In this document: piece by piece, positions 16,600 through 27,047 of the stretch | Position numbering within the stretch: position 1 is the first letter of the stretch | How the letters are laid out: each line of letters opens with the position of its first letter | Assembly: GCA_963709325.1 (NCBI GenBank) | Contig: CAVPVV010000004.1 | Location: forward strand, 372,001-436,000 | Direction: 5' to 3' | Length of the DNA: 64,000 bases | Origin: VFZN01 sp963709325 | GTDB taxonomy: Bacteria > Acidobacteriota > Vicinamibacteria > Vicinamibacterales > UBA2999 | Notes under the pieces: generated by a model | The model's input: the letters and a program-made list of their open reading frames with translations, nothing else | What the model was told of the DNA's origin: nothing | Databases searched by the model: none | Made by a program: the position numbers and the translations under genes

Positions 16600-17103
16600 G
16601 TGTCAACCGGAGTTTGCATCACGCGTGCCAGCCGGTTAGTCGCGTTGGTCCTGCTCACGATCCTCGCAACTGCGCGCCCCGCCTTTGCGGACCTCACGGC
16701 ATTTCTCGGCCTGACACCGACGCCCGAGAACCGGACCTTGCGCGGGTTCTCCGGTGGGTTCAGCGTGCTGATCGTCGGTTTCGAATTCGAGTACGCGAAC
16801 ACGCCCGAAGACGAGATCGACCCGCTGCCCGGATTGAAGACCTGGTCAGGCAACGTGCTCGTCCAGACGCCGGTGGACGTCGGTGGAGTTCAACTCTACG
16901 GAACCGCCGGATTCGGCGCGTATCACGAAGAGCTCCGCAACGTCGGCGAAACGTCCAGCGCCGTGAACCTCGGCGGTGGCGCGAAGATCCACCTCGTGGG
17001 GCCCTTACGACTCCGGCTCGATTACCGCGTCTTCAACCTGCAAGGCACGCCACGCTACGAGACCTACCATCGCTTCTACGTCGGCGCGAACCTGCGCTTC
17101 TGA
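16600..17103 (+). CDS. outer-membrane beta-barrel protein, small
   Basis: About 167 residues with an N-terminal signal peptide (LVALVLLTILATARPAFA, cleavage before DLTAF) and a body of alternating hydrophobic beta strands. It includes FSGGFSVLIVGFEFEYANT, VQLYGTAGFGAYHEEL, and an aromatic C terminus YVGANLRF, the typical signature of outer-membrane barrels. The function is unknown. The GTG at 16600 is preferred because it leaves room for promoters of the divergent gene; an alternative GTG at 16564 has a GGAG sequence upstream and would add 12 residues. It converges on the next gene with four bases between the stops. Confidence 0.72.
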   Translation: MSTGVCITRASRLVALVLLTILATARPAFADLTAFLGLTPTPENRTLRGFSGGFSVLIVGFEFEYANTPEDEIDPLPGLKTWSGNVLVQTPVDVGGVQLYGTAGFGAYHEELRNVGETSSAVNLGGGAKIHLVGPLRLRLDYRVFNLQGTPRYETYHRFYVGANLRF

Positions 17104-17107
17104 AGCC

Positions 17108-17671
17108 TTATTTCTTCCCCATCGTCGCGACTTCGGTGAGCGATAGTCGCGTCGGCGGCCCGGCCAGCGCGGCCTTGTATTTGGCGAGGAGGTCGGTGGG
17201 TGCTTCCTGCATCAGCTGATCGAGCCACAGCGATGGGCGATAGTCGGTGTTGGGCACTGCCGGCACGATCGTGTGCACATAGATGGCGTTGCCCTTCGCG
17301 TCGGGTTCCGCGGCCTTGAAGACACGCCAGCCGTCGGCCACGGCACGGCGGGCGGGATCGGCCGACTGAGCGAACGCCGCCTGGAGCGCAGTCATGACCG
17401 CCTCGTAGTCGGCAGCCTTGTCGGCTTTTACCGGGACCAGCAGCATTCCGACGCTGGTCGAGAACGTGGACGCGGCGGGATCGGCGGGCTTCGCGGCCGG
17501 AGCGTTCTGCGGCGGCGGCTGAGCGGTCGGGTCGGACGGTGCCGCTGGGGTCTGCGCGGGAGACGAGGGAGGGGGCGGGCTGGGCGGTGACGGCGCCTGC
17601 GAAAGTGCGACGCTGATCAGGAGCCAGGCGAGCAGGAACACGGGAAGAATGAGCGGGCGTCCGCGGCACAT
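17108..17671 (-). CDS. secreted protein, paralogue of the upstream gene
   Basis: A 187-residue exported protein with a signal peptide (ILPVFLLAWLLISVALS), a Pro/Ala-rich linker at about residues 25-65 and a C-terminal domain of about 110 residues. That domain runs VGMLLVPVKADKAADYEAVM, VADGWRVFKAAE and GNAIYVHTIVPAVPNTDY. The same order appears in the gene just upstream (17696-18139), so this is a tandem duplication. I do not recognise the family. The linker suggests attachment or exposure at the cell surface. Confidence 0.72.
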   Translation of the reverse strand: MCRGRPLILPVFLLAWLLISVALSQAPSPPSPPPPSSPAQTPAAPSDPTAQPPPQNAPAAKPADPAASTFSTSVGMLLVPVKADKAADYEAVMTALQAAFAQSADPARRAVADGWRVFKAAEPDAKGNAIYVHTIVPAVPNTDYRPSLWLDQLMQEAPTDLLAKYKAALAGPPTRLSLTEVATMGKK

Positions 17672-17695
17672 CCGCCGCAGGACGCCCGCGCAGAG

Positions 17696-18139
17696 CTACG
17701 GAACCTTGTTCAGCGCGGTAATCGCCCGGCCGGCAAAGGCTTCCTTGTATTTGTTGAACACGTCCTGCACCTCGGTCGGGAAGACCTCGGCGATGACGCG
17801 CGAGATGTCGTACTCCTCGTCCTTGACGACGGGATCGACGTAGAGGATGTAGACGGAGTTGCCCTGCGCCTGCTGCGTCGACTTGAAGAACTTCATTCCA
17901 GCCAGCTGCTGCTTTCGCGCGGGCTTCTCGCTCTTCCCCAGGGCTTCCTTGTACTTCGCGATCACGGACTCGAAGTCCGCGGTCTTGTCGGGCTTGATGA
18001 GGATCGTCATGACGACGGCATCGCCCTCGAGCGGCAGGACCGGCTTGGCCGGAGCGTCCTGCGCGCGCGCGACGCCCGCGGTCCCCATCAGGACGCCGAG
18101 CGCCATTCCCGACACGACCACCTGAACACCTCGAAGCAT
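17696..18139 (-). CDS. secreted protein, paralogue of the downstream gene
   Basis: A 147-residue exported protein with a signal peptide ending in GTAGVARA before QDAPAKP. The domain VVMTILIKPDKTADFESVI, LAGMKFFKSTQQ and GNSVYILYVDPVVKDEEYD mirrors the next gene downstream but lacks its Pro-rich linker. Both have the pattern of a small ferredoxin-like or monooxygenase-like alpha-beta domain, but I cannot assign a family. The pair lies downstream of hemW on the same strand. Confidence 0.75.
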   Translation of the reverse strand: MLRGVQVVVSGMALGVLMGTAGVARAQDAPAKPVLPLEGDAVVMTILIKPDKTADFESVIAKYKEALGKSEKPARKQQLAGMKFFKSTQQAQGNSVYILYVDPVVKDEEYDISRVIAEVFPTEVQDVFNKYKEAFAGRAITALNKVP

Positions 18140-18165
18140 TGAGCAGCCTCCTTCGCGAAAGGCGG

Positions 18166-19314
18166 TTACTTTACCGTACCTGCGTTGTCGATGAAAACCA
18201 TCATGATCTCATTGGCGACCAGCATCCCCGGCCGGGTCAAAGCCAGGCGCCCCTCGCGATATTCAATCCACCCGGCCTCCGCAAACCGCTCCAGCTCCGC
18301 GCCGTAACGGTCCAGGACATCGACTCCATACAAGCGCCGCATGGCCTCGAGATCGATGCCGTCCGAGAGCCGCAGCCCCATGAAGAGCGCCTCTTCGCGC
18401 CGCTCTTCGCGCGACAGCGTCCTGACGTCCACCCGCGGCGACCTCCCCGCCTGGATCCGGGTCACGTACTCCCCGGTCGCGGCGAGGTTGCGCCATCGTA
18501 CACCGTCCCACGTGCTGTGTGCAGCACAGCCCAGCCCCAGCCACGAGCCGTCCTGCCAGTACTTCAGGTTGTGGCGCGACCGCCTGCCGGCCCGCGCGAC
18601 GTTCGAAATCTCGTACTGCTCGTAGCCCGCGGCATCGAGCCGCGACAGCCCCTCGAGGTACATGTCCGCAGCGTCCTCCTCGGGCGCGACCGACCATCCG
18701 CCGCGGGCCATGGCATCGCGCAGCGGCGCGTTCGGATAGATCTCCAGGAGGTAGAGCGACGCGTGCTCGGGCGAGACCTCGATGAGCGCGTCGACCGAGG
18801 CAAGCCACTCCGCTACCTGCTGGCCCGGGAGCCACAGCATCAGGTCGAGGCTCAGGTTATCGAAGCCGGCCGCGCGTGCCTCTCCGACAGCCGCCCGCGC
18901 CCTCGCCGCCGAGTGCAGCCGGCCGAGCCGCTGCAGCTCCGTGTCGTGGAACGATTGCACCCCGAAGCTGACCCGGTTGACGCCGGCGGCGCGGTAGCCG
19001 TCGAGCGACGCCTCCGACACGCCCTCCGGGTTGGCCTCGAGCGTCACCTCGGCATCAGCCCTCACGTCGAACGTGTCGCGAGACGCTCGCAGAATCCGGC
19101 TGACCTCATCAGGCGAGAGCAGCGATGGCGTGCCGCCGCCGAAGAAGATTGTGTCAACCGGCGCACCGGCTTCGGGAGCCGATTGGATCTCGCGAACAAG
19201 CGCATCCACGTAGAGCCGCTTGACCGCCTCATCGAGCAGTCCCCGCGTGAAATTGCAGTAGTTGCAAATCGCCGCGCAGAAGGGGACGTGAATGTAAAGA
19301 CCCACGGGGTGCAT
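18166..19314 (-). CDS. hemW: HemW-like radical SAM protein (heme chaperone)
   Basis: A 382-residue radical SAM protein related to coproporphyrinogen III dehydrogenase. The 4Fe-4S motif is at residues 13-20 (C13, C17, C20 in FCAAICNYCNF), followed by FFGGGTPSLLS, EANPEGVS and GVNRVSFGVQSF. HemW lacks coproporphyrinogen oxidase activity and delivers heme; it differs from HemN by length and the C-terminal HemN_C-like domain, which fits here (SDGIDLEAMRRLYG). The ATG at 19314 places the Cys motif at its normal distance; the longer frame upstream reads into the neighbouring gene antigenically unrelated to the family. Confidence 0.9.
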   Translation of the reverse strand: MHPVGLYIHVPFCAAICNYCNFTRGLLDEAVKRLYVDALVREIQSAPEAGAPVDTIFFGGGTPSLLSPDEVSRILRASRDTFDVRADAEVTLEANPEGVSEASLDGYRAAGVNRVSFGVQSFHDTELQRLGRLHSAARARAAVGEARAAGFDNLSLDLMLWLPGQQVAEWLASVDALIEVSPEHASLYLLEIYPNAPLRDAMARGGWSVAPEEDAADMYLEGLSRLDAAGYEQYEISNVARAGRRSRHNLKYWQDGSWLGLGCAAHSTWDGVRWRNLAATGEYVTRIQAGRSPRVDVRTLSREERREEALFMGLRLSDGIDLEAMRRLYGVDVLDRYGAELERFAEAGWIEYREGRLALTRPGMLVANEIMMVFIDNAGTVK

Positions 19315-19402
19315 AAGGTGCAAGGGTGCAGAGGTGCTTGGCAAACCCCTCCCGATCAGCGAAGCCGCCTCCCGAGAAGCGAAACCCCTGCCGATCTCGA
19401 TC
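19315..19402. repeat. hemW-DnaC spacer with self-similar repeats
   Basis: 88 bases between two minus-strand genes. AAACCCCTCCCGATC at 19343-19357 and AAACCCCTGCCGATC at 19382-19396 are 14/15 identical direct repeats; a GGTGCAAGGGTGCAGAGGTGC run lies at its left end. No gene is seen. Confidence 0.5.
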
Positions 19403-20266
19403 TTATCGCTTGGTACCCGCGCGGCCGCCGGCCCAGGGAAGGTCGGCCGCGGCGCCTTCGCGGAGCCGGGCCCGGGCCATGCCCTTGCTTCTCGGCGGGA
19501 GCCCGCCGCTGCGGCGGAGGTTCTCGGGCGAGGCCGGCGATTCCTTCTGCCAGCGGTGAATCGAGTCGGGCGAAGGGTGCTGCCCGGTCTCGCGGATGTC
19601 GACGCCCTGCATTTCCACCCAGTCGCACATCTCGAGCAGCCGCGAACGGGTCCGGGCGCCGAGTTGGAAGATGAACGAGTTGGGCTCCGTGCTGTCCGGC
19701 GGATCGGCGAGGTTGCTGGTGAAGATGGTTGGGCGCCGCTCGTTGTAGCGGGTGTTGACCACCAGACCGAGCGTTTCCTGGACCCAGTCCGATGTTCGCT
19801 CGGCGCCAAGGTCGTCGAGCACCAGCAAATCGGCCTTGAGCACCGGCGCGAGGACGTCCATCTCAGTCTCGTCGACCGAGCGGTTGTAGGTGTCGCGCAC
19901 CAGCTTCAGCAGCTCGCGGGTCTCGAAGAAGTAGCCGCGTGCGCCCTTGTCGCGAATGGTGGCTTTCAGGATGCCAACCGCGAGGTGCGTCTTGCCCACG
20001 CCGTGCCGCCCGTATAGCACCAGCCCCCGATCGACCACCGGAAACGCATCGACGAAGCCGCGCGCGAGCCGGTAGGCTTCGCGCTGCGAGTCCGTATCGG
20101 GCTCGAAGGTCGCCATCTCGCAGCGCAGATATCGGTGCGGTACCCGTGCTTCGCGCATGAGGCGATCGACGACTGCGGCACGCCAGCAGTCGCACCGAAC
20201 CACGCCTTCGACGCCATCCTCCACCACGCTTTTCCAGCGGGTGTCGTTGCAGACCGGGCAGGCCAT
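19403..20266 (-). CDS. DnaC-like AAA+ ATPase (helicase loader type)
   Basis: A 287-residue protein of the IstB/DnaC family that loads replicative helicase or acts with transposases. The N terminus has a Cys cluster (CPVCND and CDCW) that may bind zinc. Walker A GRHGVGKT is at residues 86-93, Walker B LLVLDDLGAE near 145, and sensor-like FTSNLADPPD follows. The C-terminal tail is basic and low in complexity. No transposase gene is nearby, so a chromosomal DnaC-type or primosomal role is more likely than an insertion-sequence helper. It follows the sigma-factor gene after a 9-base gap. Confidence 0.82.
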   Translation of the reverse strand: MACPVCNDTRWKSVVEDGVEGVVRCDCWRAAVVDRLMREARVPHRYLRCEMATFEPDTDSQREAYRLARGFVDAFPVVDRGLVLYGRHGVGKTHLAVGILKATIRDKGARGYFFETRELLKLVRDTYNRSVDETEMDVLAPVLKADLLVLDDLGAERTSDWVQETLGLVVNTRYNERRPTIFTSNLADPPDSTEPNSFIFQLGARTRSRLLEMCDWVEMQGVDIRETGQHPSPDSIHRWQKESPASPENLRRSGGLPPRSKGMARARLREGAAADLPWAGGRAGTKR

Positions 20267-20275
20267 CGCGACGCC

Positions 20276-21100
20276 TCAGTTGAGGGAGCTGCGCACCGAC
20301 CGCCGGCGCCGCAGCTTCTGTATGGCACGCGCCGACAGGCGCTCGACACGCGCCGGTGACATCCGCAGCCGGTCCCCCGTCTGCGCCACGCTGCGCGGTT
20401 CTCCGTCGATCAGCCCGAGCCGCAGTTCGAGCGCCCGGCGCTCCTGGGTCTCGAGCTCGAGGAGTGACTCGTTCAGCTCGGACGCGAGCGCGAGCCGGAC
20501 CGGCTCCTCGCCTTCGTCGATCAGGAGCGATCCGATGTCGTCGAGGTCCAGTGAGTCCTCGTCCAGCGGATCGTCGTCCGTATCCCGACGCCAGGTCTCG
20601 CGCAGACGCCGGCGTTCCTCCGGGTGAGTCACGTCCGTGCGGGACTCGCCGGCCGGGCCGGCGCTGCACGCGTGCTCGATAATCGCCCGCAACGCCGGAC
20701 TGAGATACGCGGCCCGGGCGTCGGCATCCAGGCCGGGCGCCGCGAATGTCACTTGTGACAAACGGTGCAGGATCCCCTGGCGCACCCACCAGAGCGCGTA
20801 GCTGGCAAAGCGGCCATCCCGCTCCGGGTGAAACCGGCGCGCGGCGTCGACCAGCGCCAGGTTGCCATCGTGCACGAGGTCGCCGAGCGACACGCCGAGA
20901 TGCCGGTATTTCTGCGCGTAACGAAGCACCAGCCCCAGTTGCGACGCCGCCAGCTGCGCGACGGCTTCACTGTCGCGCCGGCGCACGCGCTCGGCGAGCT
21001 GGCGCTCCTGGGCGCCGGTCAGTTCAGGGAAGCGGGCGATCTCGCGGAGGTAGGCGTCGAGGGATCGGGCCTCTGCGGCAAGCGATTCGAGCCAGCGCAC
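20276..21100 (-). CDS. sigma-70 family RNA polymerase sigma factor
   Basis: A 274-residue sigma factor. Regions 1.2-2 are clear: DAYLREIARFPELTGAQE, QLGLVLRYAQKYRHLGVSLGDLVHDGNLAL, FASYALWWVRQGILHRLSQ (regions 2.3-2.4). Region 4 is visible as LETQERRALELRLGL and the recognition helix area SVAQTGDRLRMSPARVERL. Between them lies an acidic linker (DTDDDPLDEDSLDLDDIG) where a normal region 3 would be. It lies directly after hspR in the dnaK-dnaJ operon, so a heat-shock (RpoH-like) role is plausible but inferred. A TACAAT hexamer at 21108-21113 ends 7 bases before the GTG start, so a separate leaderless transcript is possible. The start may be further upstream. Confidence 0.85.
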   Translation of the reverse strand: MRWLESLAAEARSLDAYLREIARFPELTGAQERQLAERVRRRDSEAVAQLAASQLGLVLRYAQKYRHLGVSLGDLVHDGNLALVDAARRFHPERDGRFASYALWWVRQGILHRLSQVTFAAPGLDADARAAYLSPALRAIIEHACSAGPAGESRTDVTHPEERRRLRETWRRDTDDDPLDEDSLDLDDIGSLLIDEGEEPVRLALASELNESLLELETQERRALELRLGLIDGEPRSVAQTGDRLRMSPARVERLSARAIQKLRRRRSVRSSLN

Positions 21101-21107
21101 GACAGCG

Positions 21108-21113
21108 ATTGTA
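21108..21113 (-). promoter_or_regulatory. -10-like hexamer before the sigma-factor gene
   Basis: TACAAT on the minus strand, seven bases before the GTG start codon. The usual -35 position (TTCGGC) matches poorly. It would give a leaderless message for the sigma factor inside the heat-shock operon. Confidence 0.3.
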
Positions 21114-21140
21114 GCGGATCGCAACTCAGGGCCGAACGCC

Positions 21141-21577
<437 letters not shown>

Positions 21578-21578
<1 letters not shown>

Positions 21579-22649
21579 CAGGTTCGCACGCTTTCGCCGT
21601 TGATTCGGCCGAACTCCCGCAGCAGCTCCTTCGACCGCTCGTCCAGCATCCGCGGCAGCGTCAACCGGACTTCCACGACCAGGTCGCCGCGGCCGCCGCG
21701 CCGGGTCGGGACTCCGCGCTCGCGCAGCCGGAACCGCTGCCCCGACTGCGTGCCCGGCGGGATACGCACGCGCGCGACGCCATCGGGCGTGATCACGTCG
21801 ACCTTCGCGCCAAGACCCGCTTCATGAATCGCAATCGGCAACACCATTCGGACATCGTCGCCGTCGCGCTTGAACAGTTCGTGCGGTTCGACGTGCACGT
21901 CCAGGTACAAGTCACCGGGCGCGCCGCCGCGCACGCCAGCGTGCCCCTTCCCTGCCAGGCGCAGCCGCGCGCCGTCGGCAACCCCGGCCGGCACAGGGAC
22001 GGCAATCGCCTCGGTTCGTGGCGCCACACCCAGGCCGTGACACGATCCGCACCGCTCCTGCCGCAGGATGCCGGTGCCGGCGCAGCGCGGGCAATTCTTG
22101 GTGAACACCATGTGCCCGCGAACCGATCGAACGCTGCCGGTTCCCTCGCACGACACGCAGCTCGTCTCCGAGACGCGCTGGAAACCCGACCCGGCGCACT
22201 CGTGACACGCGTGATGTCTCGTCACTGTGACAATCCGTTCCGTGCCGCGCCACGCTTCCTCGAAGCTCACCGCCGCCTGGGCGTGAAGATCGGCTCCGTG
22301 CTCGGGCGCGACGTGCGGATCGACTCGTTTGGAGAACACCTCCTCGAACAGGTCGCCGAACGTCGTGGTCCGTTCGGCATGCACCCGCGCCGAGAAGTCG
22401 AAGCCGGTGAAGCCGAACGACGAGGACGACGAGACGGTCGCTGCGAATCTGTCCGGCGTCGTAGCGGCGGCGGCGATCCGGATCGATGAGCGTCTCGTAA
22501 GCCTCGAGGACCTGGCGGAAGCGCACCGCGGCATCCCCGTCACCCGGGTTGATGTCCGGATGCCAGCGCCGCGCGAGCCGGCGATAGGCGCGCTTGATGT
22601 CGCCTTCCGTCGCCTCGCGTTGCACGCCGAGCACGAGATACAGGTCCAT
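21578..22649 (-). CDS. dnaJ: chaperone DnaJ, reading frame broken once
   Basis: Co-chaperone that stimulates the DnaK ATPase. The J domain (MDLYLVLGVQREATEGDIKR, HPD in RRWHPDINPGD) is read in one frame to about residue 65. The rest, a Gly/Phe segment, four CxxCxGxG zinc motifs (CHECAGSG, CVSCEGTG, CPRCAGTG, CGSCHGLG) and the client-binding C-terminal domain, continues in another frame. The coordinates hold one base too many (1072 = 3 x 357 + 1); the shift is near 22454, where GCC-G-GACAGA would read normally without the extra G. Nothing else is degraded, so a sequence error is likelier than a pseudogene. It overlaps hspR by one base. Confidence 0.88.
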
Positions 22650-22650
22650 A

Positions 22651-22712
22651 GGTTCGGGGTTCTCGGGGTTCTCGGGGTCGCGCTCTCGAGGTTCGCGAGC
22701 CTCTCCGGGTTA
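22651..22712. repeat. dnaK-dnaJ spacer repeats
   Basis: On the minus strand the spacer repeats a 9-base unit (CCCCGAGAA two and a half times, ending CCCCGAACCT) just before the dnaJ ATG, preceded by a GGAGAGGCTCGCGAACCTCG segment. It leaves no obvious ribosome site for dnaJ. Confidence 0.5.
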
Positions 22713-22713
22713 C

Positions 22714-24636
<1,923 letters not shown>

Positions 24637-24642
24637 GATCTT

Positions 24643-24672
24643 AGTATGAAATCTGAGTGACAGACAGTCAAT
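24643..24672 (-). promoter_or_regulatory. dnaK operon promoter with a HAIR-like HspR site
   Basis: On the minus strand TTGACT (24671-24666) and CATACT (24648-24643) are 17 bases apart, a good sigma-70-type match. CATACT ends 6 bases before the ATG, so the message would be nearly leaderless. On the plus strand TCTGAGT-N7-AGTCAAT at 24652-24672 keeps about 10 of 14 arm bases of the HspR operator CTTGAGT-N7-ACTCAAG and overlaps the -35 and spacer, the position expected for repression. Confidence 0.5.
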
Positions 24673-24713
24673 GCCGAAGTCACAGCCGAGCCCGGTATCC
24701 GGCTCCAAGCTAT

Positions 24714-24722
24714 TGGTATACT
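24714..24722 (+). promoter_or_regulatory. extended -10 before the PBP gene
   Basis: TGGTATACT, an extended -10 (TGn plus TATACT), about 42 bases before the penicillin-binding protein ATG. No strong -35 is seen, as is usual for extended -10 promoters. Confidence 0.4.
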
Positions 24723-24764
24723 GGCACTTGTCCGCTGTTCCCCGGCGGGGAAAGCAACATACCC

Positions 24765-27044
24765 ATGACCGTCGTCGTCCGCTTCGCCCGGCAGGCGGGC
24801 ATTGTCGCGCTGTTTGTCGCCGCGGCGCTTGGCGGGACGCTCAGCGGCGTCCTCTTCGCCTATTCCGACGACCTGCCTGAGGTTTCGGCGCTCGACAATT
24901 ACTCGCCCAACACGATCACCCGCGTGCTCGGCCGCGACGGTGCGCTGGTCGGCGAGTTCGCGGTCGAGCGGCGCGTCGTCGTTCGTTACGACGACATCCC
25001 GCTGGTGTTGCGGCAGGCGATCCTCGCCGCTGAAGATTCCGGGTTCTTCGACCACGCGGGGCTGAGCATTTCGCGGATGATGCTCGCCCTGGTCCGCGAC
25101 ATCGTGTCGAGCGGCAACGTCCCTGGCGGCAGCACGCTCACCCAGCAGCTGGCCCGCAACCTGTTCCCGAAGACGATCGGCTTCGACCGCACGTGGGAGC
25201 GCAAGATCAAGGAAGCGCTCGTCTCGATTCAGATTGAGAAGCGGTACAGCAAGCCCGAGATCTTCTCGATGTACTGCAACCAGATCTACTTCGGGCACGG
25301 CGCGTACGGCGTCGAGGCTGCGTCACAGCTGTATTTCCGCAAGCACCTCAAGGACCTCGCAGCTCGAGGAAGCCGCGCTGATTGCCGGAATCATCCAGGC
25401 GAATGTGCGGCAGAGCCCGTACGTGAACCCGGAGGCGGCAAAGCGGCGCCGTAACTACGCGCTCGATCGAATGGCTACTGAGGAGTTCATCACGGCCGAA
25501 CAGGCGAACGAGGCCAAGGCGAAGCCGATCGCGGTCGCCGGCGAGCCCGGCGGCGACGGCAGCCCGGCGCCCATACTTCCTCGAGGAGGTCCGCAAGTAT
25601 CTCGAAGCCAAGTACGGAGCCAAGGCGCTTTACGAGAGCGGCCTGACGGTCAGCACTCCCTTGGATCTCGAGCTCCAGATGGTCGCCAATCGCGCCATCG
25701 ATCGGGGCACTCGCCGTGCCGACAAGCGGCGCGGCGTCTTCCGCAAGCCGCAACGCAACGTCCTCGCCGAGAAGCACACGCTCGAAGGCTTCCGTCACGA
25801 TCGATGGGCCCGGCCGATGGCGGAAGGCGACATCGTTCCCGCCGTCGTGACCTCCGTGTCCGACGGCACGGCCAGGTCCGCATCGGCTCGCTGACCGCCG
25901 AGCTCAACAAGGCCGCCATCCAGTGGACCCGCAAGACCTCGGCGGCGGACCTGGTGAAGGTCGGCGATCTCGTCGAAGTGGACCTCCTGAAGATCAATGC
26001 CGAAGCCGGCACGGCAACGGTCACCATCGAACAACCGCCGGCGATCGAGGGCGCGCTCGTCGCCATCGACAACAAGACCGGTGAAGTGATCTCGATGGTC
26101 GGCGGCTTCAGCTTCAGCCGCAGCAAGTTCAACCGCGCGACCCAGGCGTTCCGTCAGATCGGGCTCGACGGTGAAGCCGTTCCTCTACACCGCGGCCATC
26201 GATCGGGGCCTGACACCCACCACATTGATCGACGACGTGCCGACGACGTTCGATGCTGGCGGCGGGACAACCGCCGTACACGCCCGGCAACTACGACCGC
26301 AAGTTCATGGGCACGATGACGCTGCGGCGCGCACTCGAGCAGTCGCGGAACATTCCGGCCGTGAAGGTCATCGACATGCTCGGGCCGCCGCAGGTCGCCG
26401 CCTATGCGGCGCGCTTCGGGTTCAAGGAGCCGTTCCGTCCATTCCTGTCGATGGCGCTGGGCGCGCAGGAAGCGACGCTGATCGACATGACCAGCGCCTA
26501 CTCGGTGTTCCCCAACCACGGCATCCGGATGGTCCCGTATTCGGTGATCTCGATCACCGATCGCGAAGGGACGTTGCTCGAGGAGAACCGCTCCACGCCT
26601 CGCGATGCCATCCGCGCCGACACCGCCTACGTGATGACCAACCTGCTTCGTGGCGTCGTTCTGCGCGGCACCGGCGCGGCCGCAAACGCGCTCGACTGGC
26701 CGCTCGCCGGCAAGACCGGCACGGTGGACGACTACACCGACGCGTGGTTCATCGGCTTCGATCCGAACGTGACGGTCGGCGTCTGGCTCGGACGTGACGA
26801 GAAGAAGCCAATCGGCCCGAACGAGACCGGCACCCTGGCCGCGCTCCCGATGTGGATCGAGTTCATGAAGAGCTACATCGAGCTGCGCGGCAACCGCGAG
26901 CAACCGCCGACCTTCGACCCGCCCGGCAACATTGTCTTCATGGCCGTGGACCGCAACAGTGGCGAGCCGGTGGCCGATGGCCAGGATGGGGCGATCACCG
27001 AGGCGTTCCTGTCCGGCACCCAGCCGCAGCGCGAGATGCGGTGA
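24765..27044 (+). CDS. class A penicillin-binding protein (PBP1A-like), five frame breaks
   Basis: Bifunctional peptidoglycan glycosyltransferase/transpeptidase of the inner membrane. Motifs appear in order, but in several frames: membrane anchor (IVALFVAAALGGTLSGVLFA), glycosyltransferase EDSGFFDHAG and GGSTLTQQLARNLF, OB-like insert, then transpeptidase STVKP (active Ser), SRN in LEQSRNIPAVK, and KTGT in LAGKTGTVDDY. Joining them needs removal of one base near 25359, 25573, 26164 and 26267 and addition of one near 25874. The net is a multiple of three, giving about 759 residues. No internal stop or lost motif is seen, so errors in the sequence are likelier than decay, but a pseudogene cannot be excluded. 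It converges on prfB with 3 bases between. Confidence 0.8.
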
Positions 27045-27047
27045 TCG

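Noticed and set aside
18139..19674. 511-residue open frame on the plus strand
   Set aside because: Antisense shadow of hemW and the DnaC-like gene; no family motif.
19403..20266. Insertion-sequence helper IstB
   Set aside because: No transposase, terminal inverted repeats or target duplications are seen around it.
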